A stretch of 64,000 bases of DNA. Origin: Rotaria macrura. Lineage: Eukaryota > Rotifera > Eurotatoria > Philodinida > Philodinidae. The translations under genes and the position numbers were made by a program. Under the pieces are notes generated by a model. The model saw only the letters and a list, made by a program, of their open reading frames with translations. It had not been told where the DNA came from and ran no database searches. This document shows positions 40,701-53,000 of this stretch, one piece after another. Each line of letters opens with the position of its first letter. Position 1 is the first letter of the stretch. The DNA lies in NCBI GenBank assembly GCA_900239685.1, contig OENT01000016.1, positions 248,001 to 312,000 of the forward strand. The letters are read 5' to 3'.

Positions 40701-41978
40701 GGAAATTAAAAGAACTCAGATGTTGTATACTACTGATTCACAATGAAAATTTACCCGATTACACTCGGTTTTTTATTGAGAGATTTGATAATATAACTCG
40801 CAGACTATTTTATTCTTTTGCAGATATATTTCAGCCACACTGGAATATGTAAATGTTCAGCAAACATGCATCTCTTGACGACAGAAGATTCTGTAAACAT
40901 TAGCAGGAAGGTTAAAATCGAGAACAGTATACTGTAACTGAGAAAAATTACTTTCAAGTGTCAATCACAGCGAAATTTCAGTTCGATTGAATCGAACTTC
41001 GACAAGTCTCTATGAAAAATCAAGGTTCCATATAAAAGTGATTTCATGTAATTAAAATAGTTCATTTGTTTTACATGAAAATTCATCGACAGGTGTCATG
41101 ACTTAAACGTATCTAAGGATAGATCCATCCATAAAAAAAGAATCGTGCTCGAATAATGTCATCAACGGTAATAAAACCCATAGACTCAATGAATTGGATA
41201 AGAATCAATAAGCAACAAGAAAATATGTAAATCCTGATGTTATTCATACGAACTTCAAATGATTTCATGTCTTTTTTTTTCGTATGCTATTCACTAAAGA
41301 AAATAAAACTTCGAAAATCATCTTTTGACTAGATCATGATTCTTCCTATGCCCGGTTATTTTCGTTCGTAGAAAAACTAACAAAATAAACAGTTCTAAAA
41401 TACTTTTAATCTTACCAATTGATAAATGTGGAGATGTCCCAAATATCATATAGATAATCACAGGAAAAAATGAAACGTACAATCCTTTGAAATAGAAAAT
41501 GAAACAAACACAAAAATTTACGTAAAATAATTATTTACCATGTACAGGAGGTAATGTCGTTAGAACACCATAGGCCATACCTATTCTCATTATTAAAAAA
41601 TGATAAAAGATTTAATAATAATTAACTACACTTTCAGTCAGTTCAATTACTACCTTGAGGTATATGCATGATTGCAACTGTAACACCGGCAGTAATGTCT
41701 CCAAATAAATTCTTACGAATATTGTAATCTTTTAAACAACGAAGTAGTGGTACTTTATCCAAGATTACATTGATGCAACAGAGAAAACTAAATGTAGCAC
41801 ATTGCTTTTGAAGATAATATTTTATACTCTCCATTTTGGTCAATCTTGGTTTATCGGTTCCATATTGATCAACAAATGATTGAAGACGATGATTTCGAGG
41901 TCTCGCATCTTCTTGTATTGTTAGCTGTCCTTGTTCTCGATCATGAACAATGTCATTTTCAATAATTATATCTGTCAT
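37710..41978 (-). CDS. SLC26: SLC26-family anion transporter with STAS domain
   Basis: A multi-pass exchanger for anions such as sulfate, chloride or bicarbonate. The N-terminal cytosolic part (to about 41740) precedes GDITAGVTVAIMHIPQG and MAYGVLTTLPPVHGLYVSFF plus IFGTSPHLSIG (41570-41415), the sulfate-transporter signature. Next come GTFAVISLMTAQAIE, TEPFISGFTTGAAIHV, the AYGISN..PSFFQCYPNSGSLSRS block and IIIVNLKGMFLQVKDF. These last blocks resemble SLC26A3/A5/A6. The STAS domain at 38330-37720 contains ILDCSPFNYIDTVGVKLL. The start at 41978 (ATGACAG) follows a splice acceptor at 41995, so the 5' UTR carries an intron. Most introns are short, but one of ~0.8 kb lies between the last membrane blocks (about 38550-39353). 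The transported ion cannot be told from sequence. Confidence 0.9.
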
Positions 41979-42334
41979 ATTTAAGAGACGATCTGAAAAG
42001 GATAATGATATTCCTCTCAATATCAATATTTAATAGTGTAATAATAAATTCATTTTTGTTGAGTACAATAACAACGACTACATAATACCATTTTACGCGT
42101 TCTTTTAATTCAAAAATTTCAAGATGCGCAAAACAGAAAAACTAAAGCATACCAAACTAAATTATGAACAAACATATCACCCATCGTTACACAGCACGAA
42201 GAAAATGGTAAGTGCGTGAGAAAATGGGATTAGAAAGAAAAAAATAAAGTGAGGTATTTGTACCTGTTATACTATAAAGAAAAACAAATTGATCAAGTTT
42301 GATTCAACTAACAGTTTTTTTTTGTAGTGAATTC
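41979..42334. other. Short divergent promoter region (SLC26 / EB-module gene)
   Basis: Only 356 bp separate the start codons of two divergent genes. Both sides have a splice acceptor just before the start codon (minus strand at 41995, plus strand at 42327), so both 5' leaders appear to be spliced. The upstream exons must overlap or lie within the neighbouring gene. Confidence 0.55.
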
Positions 42335-45300
42335 ATGAAATCTCGCAAGCCAAATTATATATCACCTTCAGCGAGTCAATTCGGAAGTCTTTTTTCTGAT
42401 GATAGAGAGAGTGCATCGATTCTACCAGATGTTGAAGAAGATAGCCATAGGAATCGTCAAGTACCACGAATACGACAAAAGAGAATAGTAATATTTTTCT
42501 TATCATTTCTCACTTATTGATCTATATTGTTTCGTTTTACTCGTATACTGACAACTACAGGATGCAGATGATTTTCAAAGACTTGCTGTTCATCATTTTC
42601 AGTTGGATAATGTTGAAATCCAAGAACTTGATGTTCATCATATGCCTGATAAACCTGAATCATTTTGGAAGAAACCATGTAACATGCCACGTTGGCTTAT
42701 TTTACTACTTGCAAATTTTTTAATTATACTTGTGATTATTACATTATGTGTTGTTTTTGTTCATATACAAAAACAAGGAAGTTACGGCGACTCATGTTCA
42801 ACAAATAGTAATTGTAATTCTTATGTTGGTCTTATGTGTACGGTGGGAAATTGTTCTTGCAGTTCAGTTCAATTTTGGAATGGTCATCGATGTTTAGCAC
42901 AACGAGGATTCAATCGAAGTTGTAGCTCACAAAGTCAATGTGACGCATTACTTCAACTTGTATGTAAAAATGTTACTATTGGTTCGTATAGTGATATGCT
43001 CTGTTGGTGTTCGACATCGACGTAATGTCTAAAATAAAGAAAAACAAGATTTTCATTTGTTTTCTTTTAAAAAATAACATTTTTGCTTCGTAGAACATGG
43101 ACAGGTAGTCAATGTACAAGTGTAGCAACATTCAATGGAACATGTGCATCTAGTGATGAATGTAACAGTAATAAATTTTTAACATGCATCAATGGTATTT
43201 GCGACTGTAATTCAACTCAATTTTGGAATTACGGTAATAAAAAATTTGAATGAAAAAATTGAGAACAAAATTGAAAGAAAAATAAATTATCTCTATTTTT
43301 AGTGTACTGCGAAGACAAACGTATCTATGGTGCTCAATGTTACAGTAACAGTTGGTGTAATAATAATACAGCCGGTCTACAATGTTCTACACAAGCACCA
43401 ACTACTGGTACGTAACTATACATTTAATAACATAGAAATAATACACAGTTTTTGTAACAAAAAAAAAACGAATCAAAACTTATAACGAATGAAGAAATAT
43501 CTAGACTGAAAATTTGTATTCACAATAAGTGATAGATAAGATTAAAGGTCTATAGCATACGTGATTGAAAAACATAATAGAAAGATTTTGTCGTAGAAAT
43601 CTCTGTAGTACAATGCCATAATTCATCAGACGCTGGCCCTACGATGACACATCGATTAACTATCATTGAATTCTATGAACTATTTCTTTCGTATATGTCT
43701 GACGAAGAAATGTAACTGAAACTAAACTGATTAAAACAAAGGCACTGCGATTTGTAATAACAGTCAAATTTTCTTTTTCATTCTTGAATGTACCAGTGAC
43801 TCTGCTCATAGGTTTCTCTTTTCTTTCTCCAAAGGAACTTGCGATTGTCTAAGTAATCAATACTGGTGGTCGGCAAACTCTACTTGGTAATACGAGAATT
43901 CTCGAGAACGTGTTACTTTAATTAATTTTGATTGTTTGATCATTTTCCTAGTATGACACAATTAGCTTACAATTCGGCTTGTTTATTGAGTTCCCAATGT
44001 TCGACGACTGCTTCTCTTACTTGTTCATCATCGACGAATCCAAGTTCATGCCAATGTTCTGACACATATTGGTATAATTTAACAATGTGCACACCCAAAC
44101 TTCCGTACGGGTCACATTGTACAAGTTCAGTTCAATGTGATAGTACACTTTCGTTATTTTGTAATTCATCTACATCTACATGCAGATGTAATGAAACTGT
44201 CTATGTATGGGATGGATCAACGTGTGTTGGACGTCGATCTATTGGTTCACTGTGTTCTTCCGATAGTGATTGTCTTGTTAGTCGAAATTTAACATGTGCA
44301 ACGTCCGGTGTTTGGTCTGGAACGTGTGCTTGTCCAACGAACTACTATTGGAATTCAACACTTTCACTGTGTGTACTTAAAAAATTATGGAATTACACAT
44401 GTGCTACTTCATACGAATGTTATGATGGAGGTTATCTCAGTTGTCAACCTAATGCTGCACTCAACACAACCATATGTGATTGTAGTGGTATGATTCATAT
44501 TTATATTGTTTTGAGTTCATGCTATAGACTATCTTATTTTCATCTATTTTAGATTATACTTATTACTGGACAGGCTTTCTCAGCAATACATATAGTGCTT
44601 TTTGTACACCTAAGATTAATTATGGCGTATCTTCATTTACGTGTGTTTCGTCTTATCAATGTAGAGATTATTATTATATAACATGCATAGCTAGTAAATG
44701 TACTTGTAGTACAGATCGATATTGGGATGGAACACAGTGTGAACCTCGATTAAATTATTCGTAATCAGATATTATTTAACAGATGATAATACATGGAAAA
44801 AAATCGTTTATTTACTTTTAGATATCCATGTAACTCAACATCCATGTGTCGAAATTGGTCGCCTGGTCCAAATCTTCAGTGTCTTACACCAATAACCGGT
44901 GGTTCAACTAAAGAATGTCTCTGCCTCTCAACACAATATTTTGACTATTGTTTGGATTCTTGCTATACAGCTCAATCATATCAAAACCCATGTACAACAA
45001 GTTCATGCTATGCAAATACAATGTGTGATCAATCGAAGTCACTCTCATGCATTAATAATATCTGTAATTGTACAAATACTCAATGGTGGAATACAACATC
45101 ATGCGTTGACAAAGGTAGACGACATAGACAATTGACATCAGTACGATATGCTTTTTCCTTCATTCAGGTACCTACTTAGATTCTTGTACTACTGGTAATA
45201 ATTTTCAATGTCAAGAATATAATCTTCTATCATGTGTTGGCTCGCAATGTCAATGTTCATCGGTTATGTATTGGTCAAGTTCATCGAACTATTGTTTAGC

Positions 45301-45448
45301 AAAACAGAGTTATTTAGGAACGTGTTCAACAAATGATGGATGTCTTACAGCTGCTGGGGTCGGTTTAAGTTGTATTACTGGTCGATGCCGATGTTCATCC
45401 GGATACACATGGACTTCAAGCATTCAACAATGTACTACAGTGGGATAA
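42335..45448 (+). CDS. Single-pass membrane protein with tandem EB/EGF-like cysteine-rich modules
   Basis: The exact function is not recognised. A ~110-residue cytosolic N-terminus without cysteine clusters is followed by one strong membrane segment (WLILLLANFLIILVIITLCV, about 42690-42755). A long outer part of roughly ten or more modules follows. Each has two or three spaced Cys, then CxC, then an aromatic motif such as QYWW, QFWN or QWWN and a further Cys. This resembles the EB/EGF-like modules found in many invertebrate receptors. At least nine introns were read; junctions preserve cysteines (for example TG|T at 43894/43952). The predicted topology is type II (N-terminus inside). No enzymatic or intracellular signalling domain is visible. 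It may be adhesive, scavenger-like or a cuticle/mucus protein; these are guesses. Confidence 0.75.
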
Positions 45449-48400
45449 AAAACAAAAACAATCAAATAAATTCTAGATGAAAAGCATAAACAAATGTAGA
45501 ACTTCTTCGTTGTTTAAAACATACGAAAAATATCTGCCATCATTACATTACACTACGTAGATCTTAACAAAATACAAACATTTTTCACTAAATTAATTTA
45601 CACACTCGTATCGATTATTGTAAACTAAATATATTCGCTTAGAAGAAAGTCGACTGTAACACTGTAAAGATTTGTCCGTATTCCTAATAATTTTTGATTT
45701 GCACTGATATTGGCATATTTAGTCCGAACGAAATCCTTGTGTTTTCTTTTATTTACTACTTAGTTATGACAATGCAGATCATAATTCTATAGTATTAAGC
45801 TATGGGGTATGTCTAAATCAATAGAGATAATCACACTTCGAAAATATATCTTGAGAATCTTTATATTCATGACTATAGATACAAATTGACCTTCAAAATC
45901 TGATGTGTGATTAATACTCTTGGCATATAAAAGCGATCAAAATTATAACTATTACGACGTCTTATCGATTACTAGGCATATCTAGCAACTTTCATCTAAA
46001 GCCTAGGGTGTGTCTTGAGAGATCAATGTGAACAATTTAAACAACGGTCACATTTCTGATATTTCTACAGGATTTTAAAATTAAAATAATCCTACTTGAG
46101 ATGATTTTTTTTAATCTATGAATGAAGGGTATAATACATTCAGTGTTTTAATACTGACTTACACATAAGTATGATGCCACTTGTATTCAATCATATTACG
46201 ATACGCTTCGAAAAATTATACAAGACAAAAATGACCTTTTCTTTTCTGTTTGACTGTGTTCATACACAGGCAATATAATTCTCATTTTAATTGATTTATT
46301 GATGTATCTCAAGCACATCCTAATTTAAGACTATCAATCAAAGAACGATTTATGCTGATGAATATTCTGCTTAGAATGACTTGTCTCCATTGTACAAATT
46401 ATGTACGAACACTTACGAAATTCGTTTTTTCTACTCGAAAATCACACAGACGGAACATGTAATAATAATGATAGCTTTATTTTCTTTTGATCATACTCAA
46501 TTCGAAGTACAAATTTGTCGATTTATGTTGAATATAACATTTTTTAAATGAAGAATCAGCACTACCAGTAAGTTCAATGTTGAAAAACGACAGCAACGTT
46601 TTGTATGATTGAAAAACAGAAATTCTTAAACGAACATCTGTATTTCTTTCACAATGAAACAGTGATAGCAGATTCTCAAGCTCATATTTTCTCATCAGAA
46701 AGTTTGTAAATGATGAAAGAAAATGTCGCTAAGTTTTAATGAAACTTAACAGTACGAGTCTGTGTGATTCATGCATTACGCCCAATGGGATGCTTGTTCC
46801 TTTAATGCCAGATGATTTTTTGCGAGGATTATCGATGATAGGGTGGTTCATGATAAATTACTTAGACGTAATTATTTTTACAATAATATCCTTTGCAATC
46901 GAAACGCCGAAAAGAAAGTATTAGAGTGTTCTTAAATTCTGATTATCAGCAATTAATTTTTTAATATTAATTAAGCATGAGTCCTGGAATCCGATTGGAA
47001 TAATAGATCAAACACTGAATCTTTTATTCGAAAAATTTCCTATGGAATTTGATCTGTATACACACATACAGTAGACCATTTCAAGCATAAGAAGCCTAAC
47101 GGAAGTTGGATGAACATAACTATCAGATACGAATCGTATCCTATACGATAGTAAGTAGTAGTAATGTTGTAAAAATAATTCATTTGACTACAGAACAAAG
47201 AAATTTAAGACTAAGATCCGAAATTTGAATATTAGAACATGACTCACAAGAAGAACAATGATACAACGCAATGGTTGATTGAGAGTCAATATGTCATTTC
47301 CTTTTATCATCATCTTTGATTCTTAATTACCATATCGACCTTCTTTCTTCAGTTAAACTACTATTGTTGTTGTTATTTTATTTTATTTTATTTCTTATAT
47401 CAATATACTTTAATACTGTTTTAATGTTAAAAAATTCACTCTTTAACAGGGATTTATTGTAAAATAATAGAATTTAAAAAATGTTTTTCGATACAGGAAA
47501 AATAAAAAAGTTTGATTAAGTCTTTATGAATTATAGATCACGTTGAATTTATATTGAAGATTTTCTTATTCTTCATACAATTGTAGATAAGGCATAAATC
47601 ATACGACAATAGAGAAATTAATACTAGTTTGTAGGGACTCGAGTCTATTCACAAAAATGTAATTTCCTTTTTCCCCAGTTTATAAGTGTTCACGTTTTAT
47701 GCTATGATCATCTAGTATCATCAGAAAACCAACAACAAAAGCAAAGTTGAAAGAAGAAAAACAATCTTTAGCTACAAGCACAATTTCTCTTTGATTACTA
47801 GCGAACTACTCCTAAAAACATCCGATATCGTGAACTTATACAAAAACTATACCGATGAATAAGTTTCAAGACTATTAGAATAATCCGAAAAATTTATAAA
47901 AAATAGATTTTTCTTTTTGAAAATATTGTATGTTCAAATTATGATGGGATCATCTATTCTGTAATATTTTAATGTTTAGAAAAAATTCTCATTCACTAGA
48001 GTTGTTTCATGATTGTAGTAGTTATATAAAGTATCATGAATAGAAATTATATTTCTAAATTTCACTTAGATCTAATATTATCCCTTTTGATCTATTGTAA
48101 CCCTACTTACGGGAACACTATAAGACTATAGCTGCACTACTAGTATCAACGGCGAATCTTACTTTGTAACAGCAATGCAAGAGATCATCAAATGCATACA
48201 CACACACAATCGCAAACATACATAAATATGTATATACACATGTATTCTGTTTCCGGAAACCATACACGACGAGTTCTATTTGATTGTATTGACTCTGATG
48301 TCTTAACTGTTCACTGAATTATGTATGAATCGATTCTTTCAATGTGATGCTGAGCTTAATTGTACTAGTGAATGTTGATTCAGAGTATTGCTTAGAATAC

Positions 48401-50016
48401 AAATGAATGAATTGGAGCAGTCAAATGAACACACAAATTGAATATTGTTTGTGCATGAAAATGTGGAGAATGCAACATATCAGCAATGTACACTTCTTTC
48501 ATGACATGCATTTCACAGAGAAAAAATACAACTTCAGGCCTAGTTTACCTAATTACATCATCAGCAAACAATTTAAAAAATATTATTGTTATTACGTAGA
48601 CATCTATGTATTTTCGGCATAGAAGAGAAAAATGTCAATATGTATTTATTAAAATAAAGAATGGCCATGCTGAGTAGGCAATTGTTAAGAGAAAAAAATG
48701 TTCATTCATGTCTGATCTTGAATAAAAAAAAGCTTCGCCATACCGAATCCTTACTATAGATACGAACTGAAACACAGTAAATGACATAACATTCCGTGGC
48801 ATATGCATGTTATAAACACTACTGTAGAAACGGTAAGAAGGATATTTCATAGATGTTCTTCGGATTACAACAACAGTTAGTTCATATTATATCATACCTT
48901 CAATTCATCAAACGATGCATTCTTCATAGGTAGTATAGATGATAACTAAAGTTCATTTTCGGGGATGCCAACTATCATGTGATTAATTTAACCAATACAT
49001 TCATTGTATTTTCTTTGAACTAAGACAACGAAATGCAAGATCAATATCTTTTTATTTTATTCCATAGAATATATTCTGATTTTCAATCTCTACGTATTAA
49101 TTTAAAATGATGACAATTATAATACAATGAATTATACGTTATTTATTAAATAAATATTAGTGTTATAGCATTATCTAAATGCGGATAAAATAGGAAAACT
49201 GATGTAGCATTAGAAATACGATTTAAAATTATGGAATCAAGAAAGCAAGCAAACAAACATACATGAGTTAGATAAATACTTTTTTTCTGAAATAAGCACA
49301 TGAAATTTTCAAGTTCAACTATTAATTGATATTCTTGATTGTATTGCTAGATTATTTATTTCTACAAATATAACTATAGAAATTTGATTAAATTTTTCAG
49401 AAAATAAAATAAAACCTTTATCATGTTCGACGCTAAACCCGCTTTTTGTCTTCTCTTTGATGTTCGACAAGTATTGCACAAATGAATACATGAATGAATA
49501 TCTTATCTTAATCGATGAATACTGTTCAAATCATCAATAAACCATGAAGAGGGTTTCTTTCTTTTTCTATGACATTCTACCCATGATAGTATAGTATCAC
49601 GATAATTTGAGAATATTTTCCAAAAATATATTCATGAAGATTTCTTGTTGGCTCGAGTAGATGCCGATATTGATCCATGGAGAATGCTCCCCTTTTTTGC
49701 TTTTAATATTTTTCTAAATATGGATATTAAAATGCTCATTTTCAAAATGAAAACACTTAAGTCATCATCTATCATGCACTAAGAGCACAAATTTCTTTCT
49801 TTATCATATTGAATATTGTTCCTCATATACAAAAAAAAAACATTCATATCATTACATCGTTTTTATACAGACAAAGAAGCGATGTCGAGAAAAGATAAGA
49901 AAATGGAAATAACAACATCAATAACAAAATGAATATAGATATGCAAAAAAAAAAGAGAAAGAATGTCAATCAGGTCAAATAAATGAAAAAAATAGCCAGA
50001 AAAAAATGCATTGGAA
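45449..50016. other. 4.6-kb convergent intergenic region, no supported gene
   Basis: The longest gene-free stretch inside the window. Open frames are below 75 codons and carry no domain. It contains small simple repeats (TTATT units near 47378, CA/ATAC units near 48197-48240). No transposase, reverse transcriptase or RNA gene was recognised. Confidence 0.6.
45465..45470 (+). promoter_or_regulatory. Putative polyadenylation signal of the EB-module gene
   Basis: AATAAA lies 17 nt after the stop codon, which would give a very short 3' UTR. The sequence is seen; its use is inferred. Confidence 0.4.
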
Positions 50017-53000
50017 TCAAAAGAGGATGGGTTTATTGCGTGTCTGTTCAACTACATAAGATGTAAAACGTTTAAGAAAACGAGGATATTCACGCTTTGC
50101 CACACTAAATGTATGAAAAGCAAGGTTCAAAATTATTTTAGTAAATTTTTTACTCACCCCCTCAATGCTGCACTAGGCACCCATCCACCAGGATTAACTA
50201 AATGAAATAAAAATGATAAGCATCAACGACTGTCGAGTATTAAAAGAATTTAAATTTCGATAGTAAGTTGATTGAGATAAGAACTAATTTTCTTATTATG
50301 CACAAAAAAAATCTTTGATTGTTTGTAAAAAAGATGAGTTGCCATGGCAACAAATTCTACTATCAGGAAGAAAACAATTTATTAATGCATGAAGAGAAAT
50401 TTTGAATTTGAATCTTTCGAGTGAACTTTAAGTTAACTGAATGTGTGTGTCGAACAATTTTGAATGAAACAAAGACAACCCATGGCTACAATATGTAGAG
50501 CACGCTAGTTATCGAATACAAAACTGTTTTTTTAGAATATTTCCGGAATGATTATCCTCTTTCAATATGATGACTCCATTCGGAATATCAAAAAATCAAG
50601 TATAGGTTCTAGAAGAATTTTATAAACAAGACTTCAGTTGAATATTATCAAATATGATGGACTACTTCGAATGTTCACAAAGGGAATTAGTCGATATTAT
50701 TGACCAAGGACAATTATTACATATTGATGACAACAACATCATAGTTCGATGAAATAGAATATATTAGTAATGTTGATAGATGACTGATGTTGTTCAGTTC
50801 GACATGACTGATTGTCTTTCTTTTCCTACTCTGAATTCTTATTTTCTTTTGGAGGAAAATAATCTCGCTCGGAAAAAACTTATATAAATTCTTCGCATTG
50901 GAATATATAATATCGGAAGCATCATTTCTTCTATCCTGTAAGGGTTCAACATGAAAGTCAGCAGCATTTTTATTATTGATCACTAATAAATATAAAATAT
51001 CAATCATGATGTTAGAAATAATAGTACACAATCGCTGTGTTCTAGCCAGCCGCCCCCTCCCCCCTCTGCCCTCGGAAATGGTCGTTTCACGTACCATCAA
51101 GATATAAAAGAAACGATCTTTTCTTTTGTCCCCATAACTTATCATTCACAATGTATCTAGTGCAATTTGAAATGCTTTTCAATCGATAGTATCCAGAAAG
51201 ACAAAAGCATTGGGAGTTTCTATTTTTTGAATCTATTCAAAGAATGAATGCAACTTCCTCTGTAATGTGTATATACTTATTTGAATGTCATAATGAAAGT
51301 TTTCAGATATTTGTTTACTAAATTCTCAAATACTGTCAACTTAGTCTGACGTGAGCCACTTATTTTCTACTTTCTTTACAAAATTTTCCCACTAAATATG
51401 TTTAATCTGAAATCTGATGATTTTAAAAACGAAAGTACATTGATTTGTTTCAATGAAAACAATCTTTTTGTTTTTAATCATACCAAAAGCAACATAAGTG
51501 AGTTTGCATTGAATATTTTCACGTTTAATATCTTGTGGATTCAATGGTGGTTCACTTATAATTGTTTCACAAATCAAAGCAACATTAGCAACAAGACGAA
51601 CTTGAGGTGATTTAATCTGAAAAGAAAATTTATTTTTATCAGAAAAAAAATCAGATTTTCATTTACAGGTGCAAGTGGATGTGGTGTCGTATAGTTAACT
51701 ACCAGCCATGTTGGCTGATCTTCGTCTGAATTCGATATACATCGAATATGAGACCAAAAACATGAATCACGTTGCGCAGCTGGCCACACACGTTTATGTA
51801 TTTGAAAAAATATCACTGTATCTGGATCCAATACTTCAATTATTTTAGTTGAATCAAGTGTCGCTTAAAATAGAAAGAAAAAACACAGTAAATACGAACT
51901 TCCAATATCAAAAAAAAATAAGTTCATATTAATAACTTACTTTCCCATTCCATTCGATATTGAAATTCCCAAAAATATCGACAAATCTCATGGCCGGTAA
52001 CGCCCTTAAACAAAACAAAAACGAAAACAATAATATGAAATGAGACAATCAATACATAGTTTTTTTCTCTTTTTTACTTTGATGGTATGAAAGCATTTAA
52101 GTGGATCAACAACAATTCCATTTTCTTCAACTTCACGTCGATAAACTTTCATGTCACCGTCTTGATGTATTAAATCCCATCCGTGAGCTACATCTTCACG
52201 AACGTATTGTAAATGTTCTCGAACGGTACGTTCAACCTAATAAATTCATCGAAAATCAAAAATACAAGTAAAGAAAATAAATTCAATCGTAAAAGTTTAC
52301 GTCGTCGGACAATCGATGTTTGGTTTTACTTTCCATACTATCATCATTTATCACTGATACATTCGTTGTATCAATAACTGTTGTTGGAGCCTTTTTAGAC
52401 GAAGATTTTGATCTATTGGCTGTTGAATTTATCGAAGATTTTGATTGAGATGATGATTTCGACTAAAATGAAAGAATGAGATTGTGAAATATGAAATGTG
52501 TCGAATACCCAGACCTCATCCAGTAATAAAGAATTATATTTTTTATTGAATGAATTCTTTTCGAAAGCTTTAGTCGAGAATAATGATGATATATCAAGAT
52601 AATCATCATTTATCTTATGAATATTGATAGATGATATGCGAGGTGATAACAAAGGTGATGGAGTCAATATCAAAGGATATTTGTTTTGTTGATAGTAAGG
52701 TCGCAGACCACCGACATAATTCGATGACGATAACGGACAGGATGAAATAAGTGGAGTCAATGAAATGGTTGTACTCGATTTTGCATAGACTGATTTGAAT
52801 TCATGTGAATCCGACGTGTGAAAAATGTCTTTTATGACTTGCTTTGTCATTGTTTATCTTCAATGCTTTTATCCTTTTATCGTTGAAATAAACGATCGTA
52901 GACGTGTCTTTAGCAGCTATAAATAATATATAGCGGTTTTTTTCTGTTATTGTCTATGCATCTTACTCTATTTTTAATGTTCTATCGTCTATTCTAGTAG

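Noticed and set aside
44899..45135. 78-codon open frame in another frame of the EB-module gene
   Set aside because: Frame shadow; the cysteine-rich frame is the one conserved through the splice junctions.
50011..50205. 64-codon open frame on the + strand
   Set aside because: It is antisense to the last two CERT exons, which match the CERT C-terminus.
50717..51145. 142-codon open frame in a CERT intron (minus)
   Set aside because: The CERT frame joins TYVAF to VNPGGW across this intron; the open frame has no domain and crosses the GC-rich tract.
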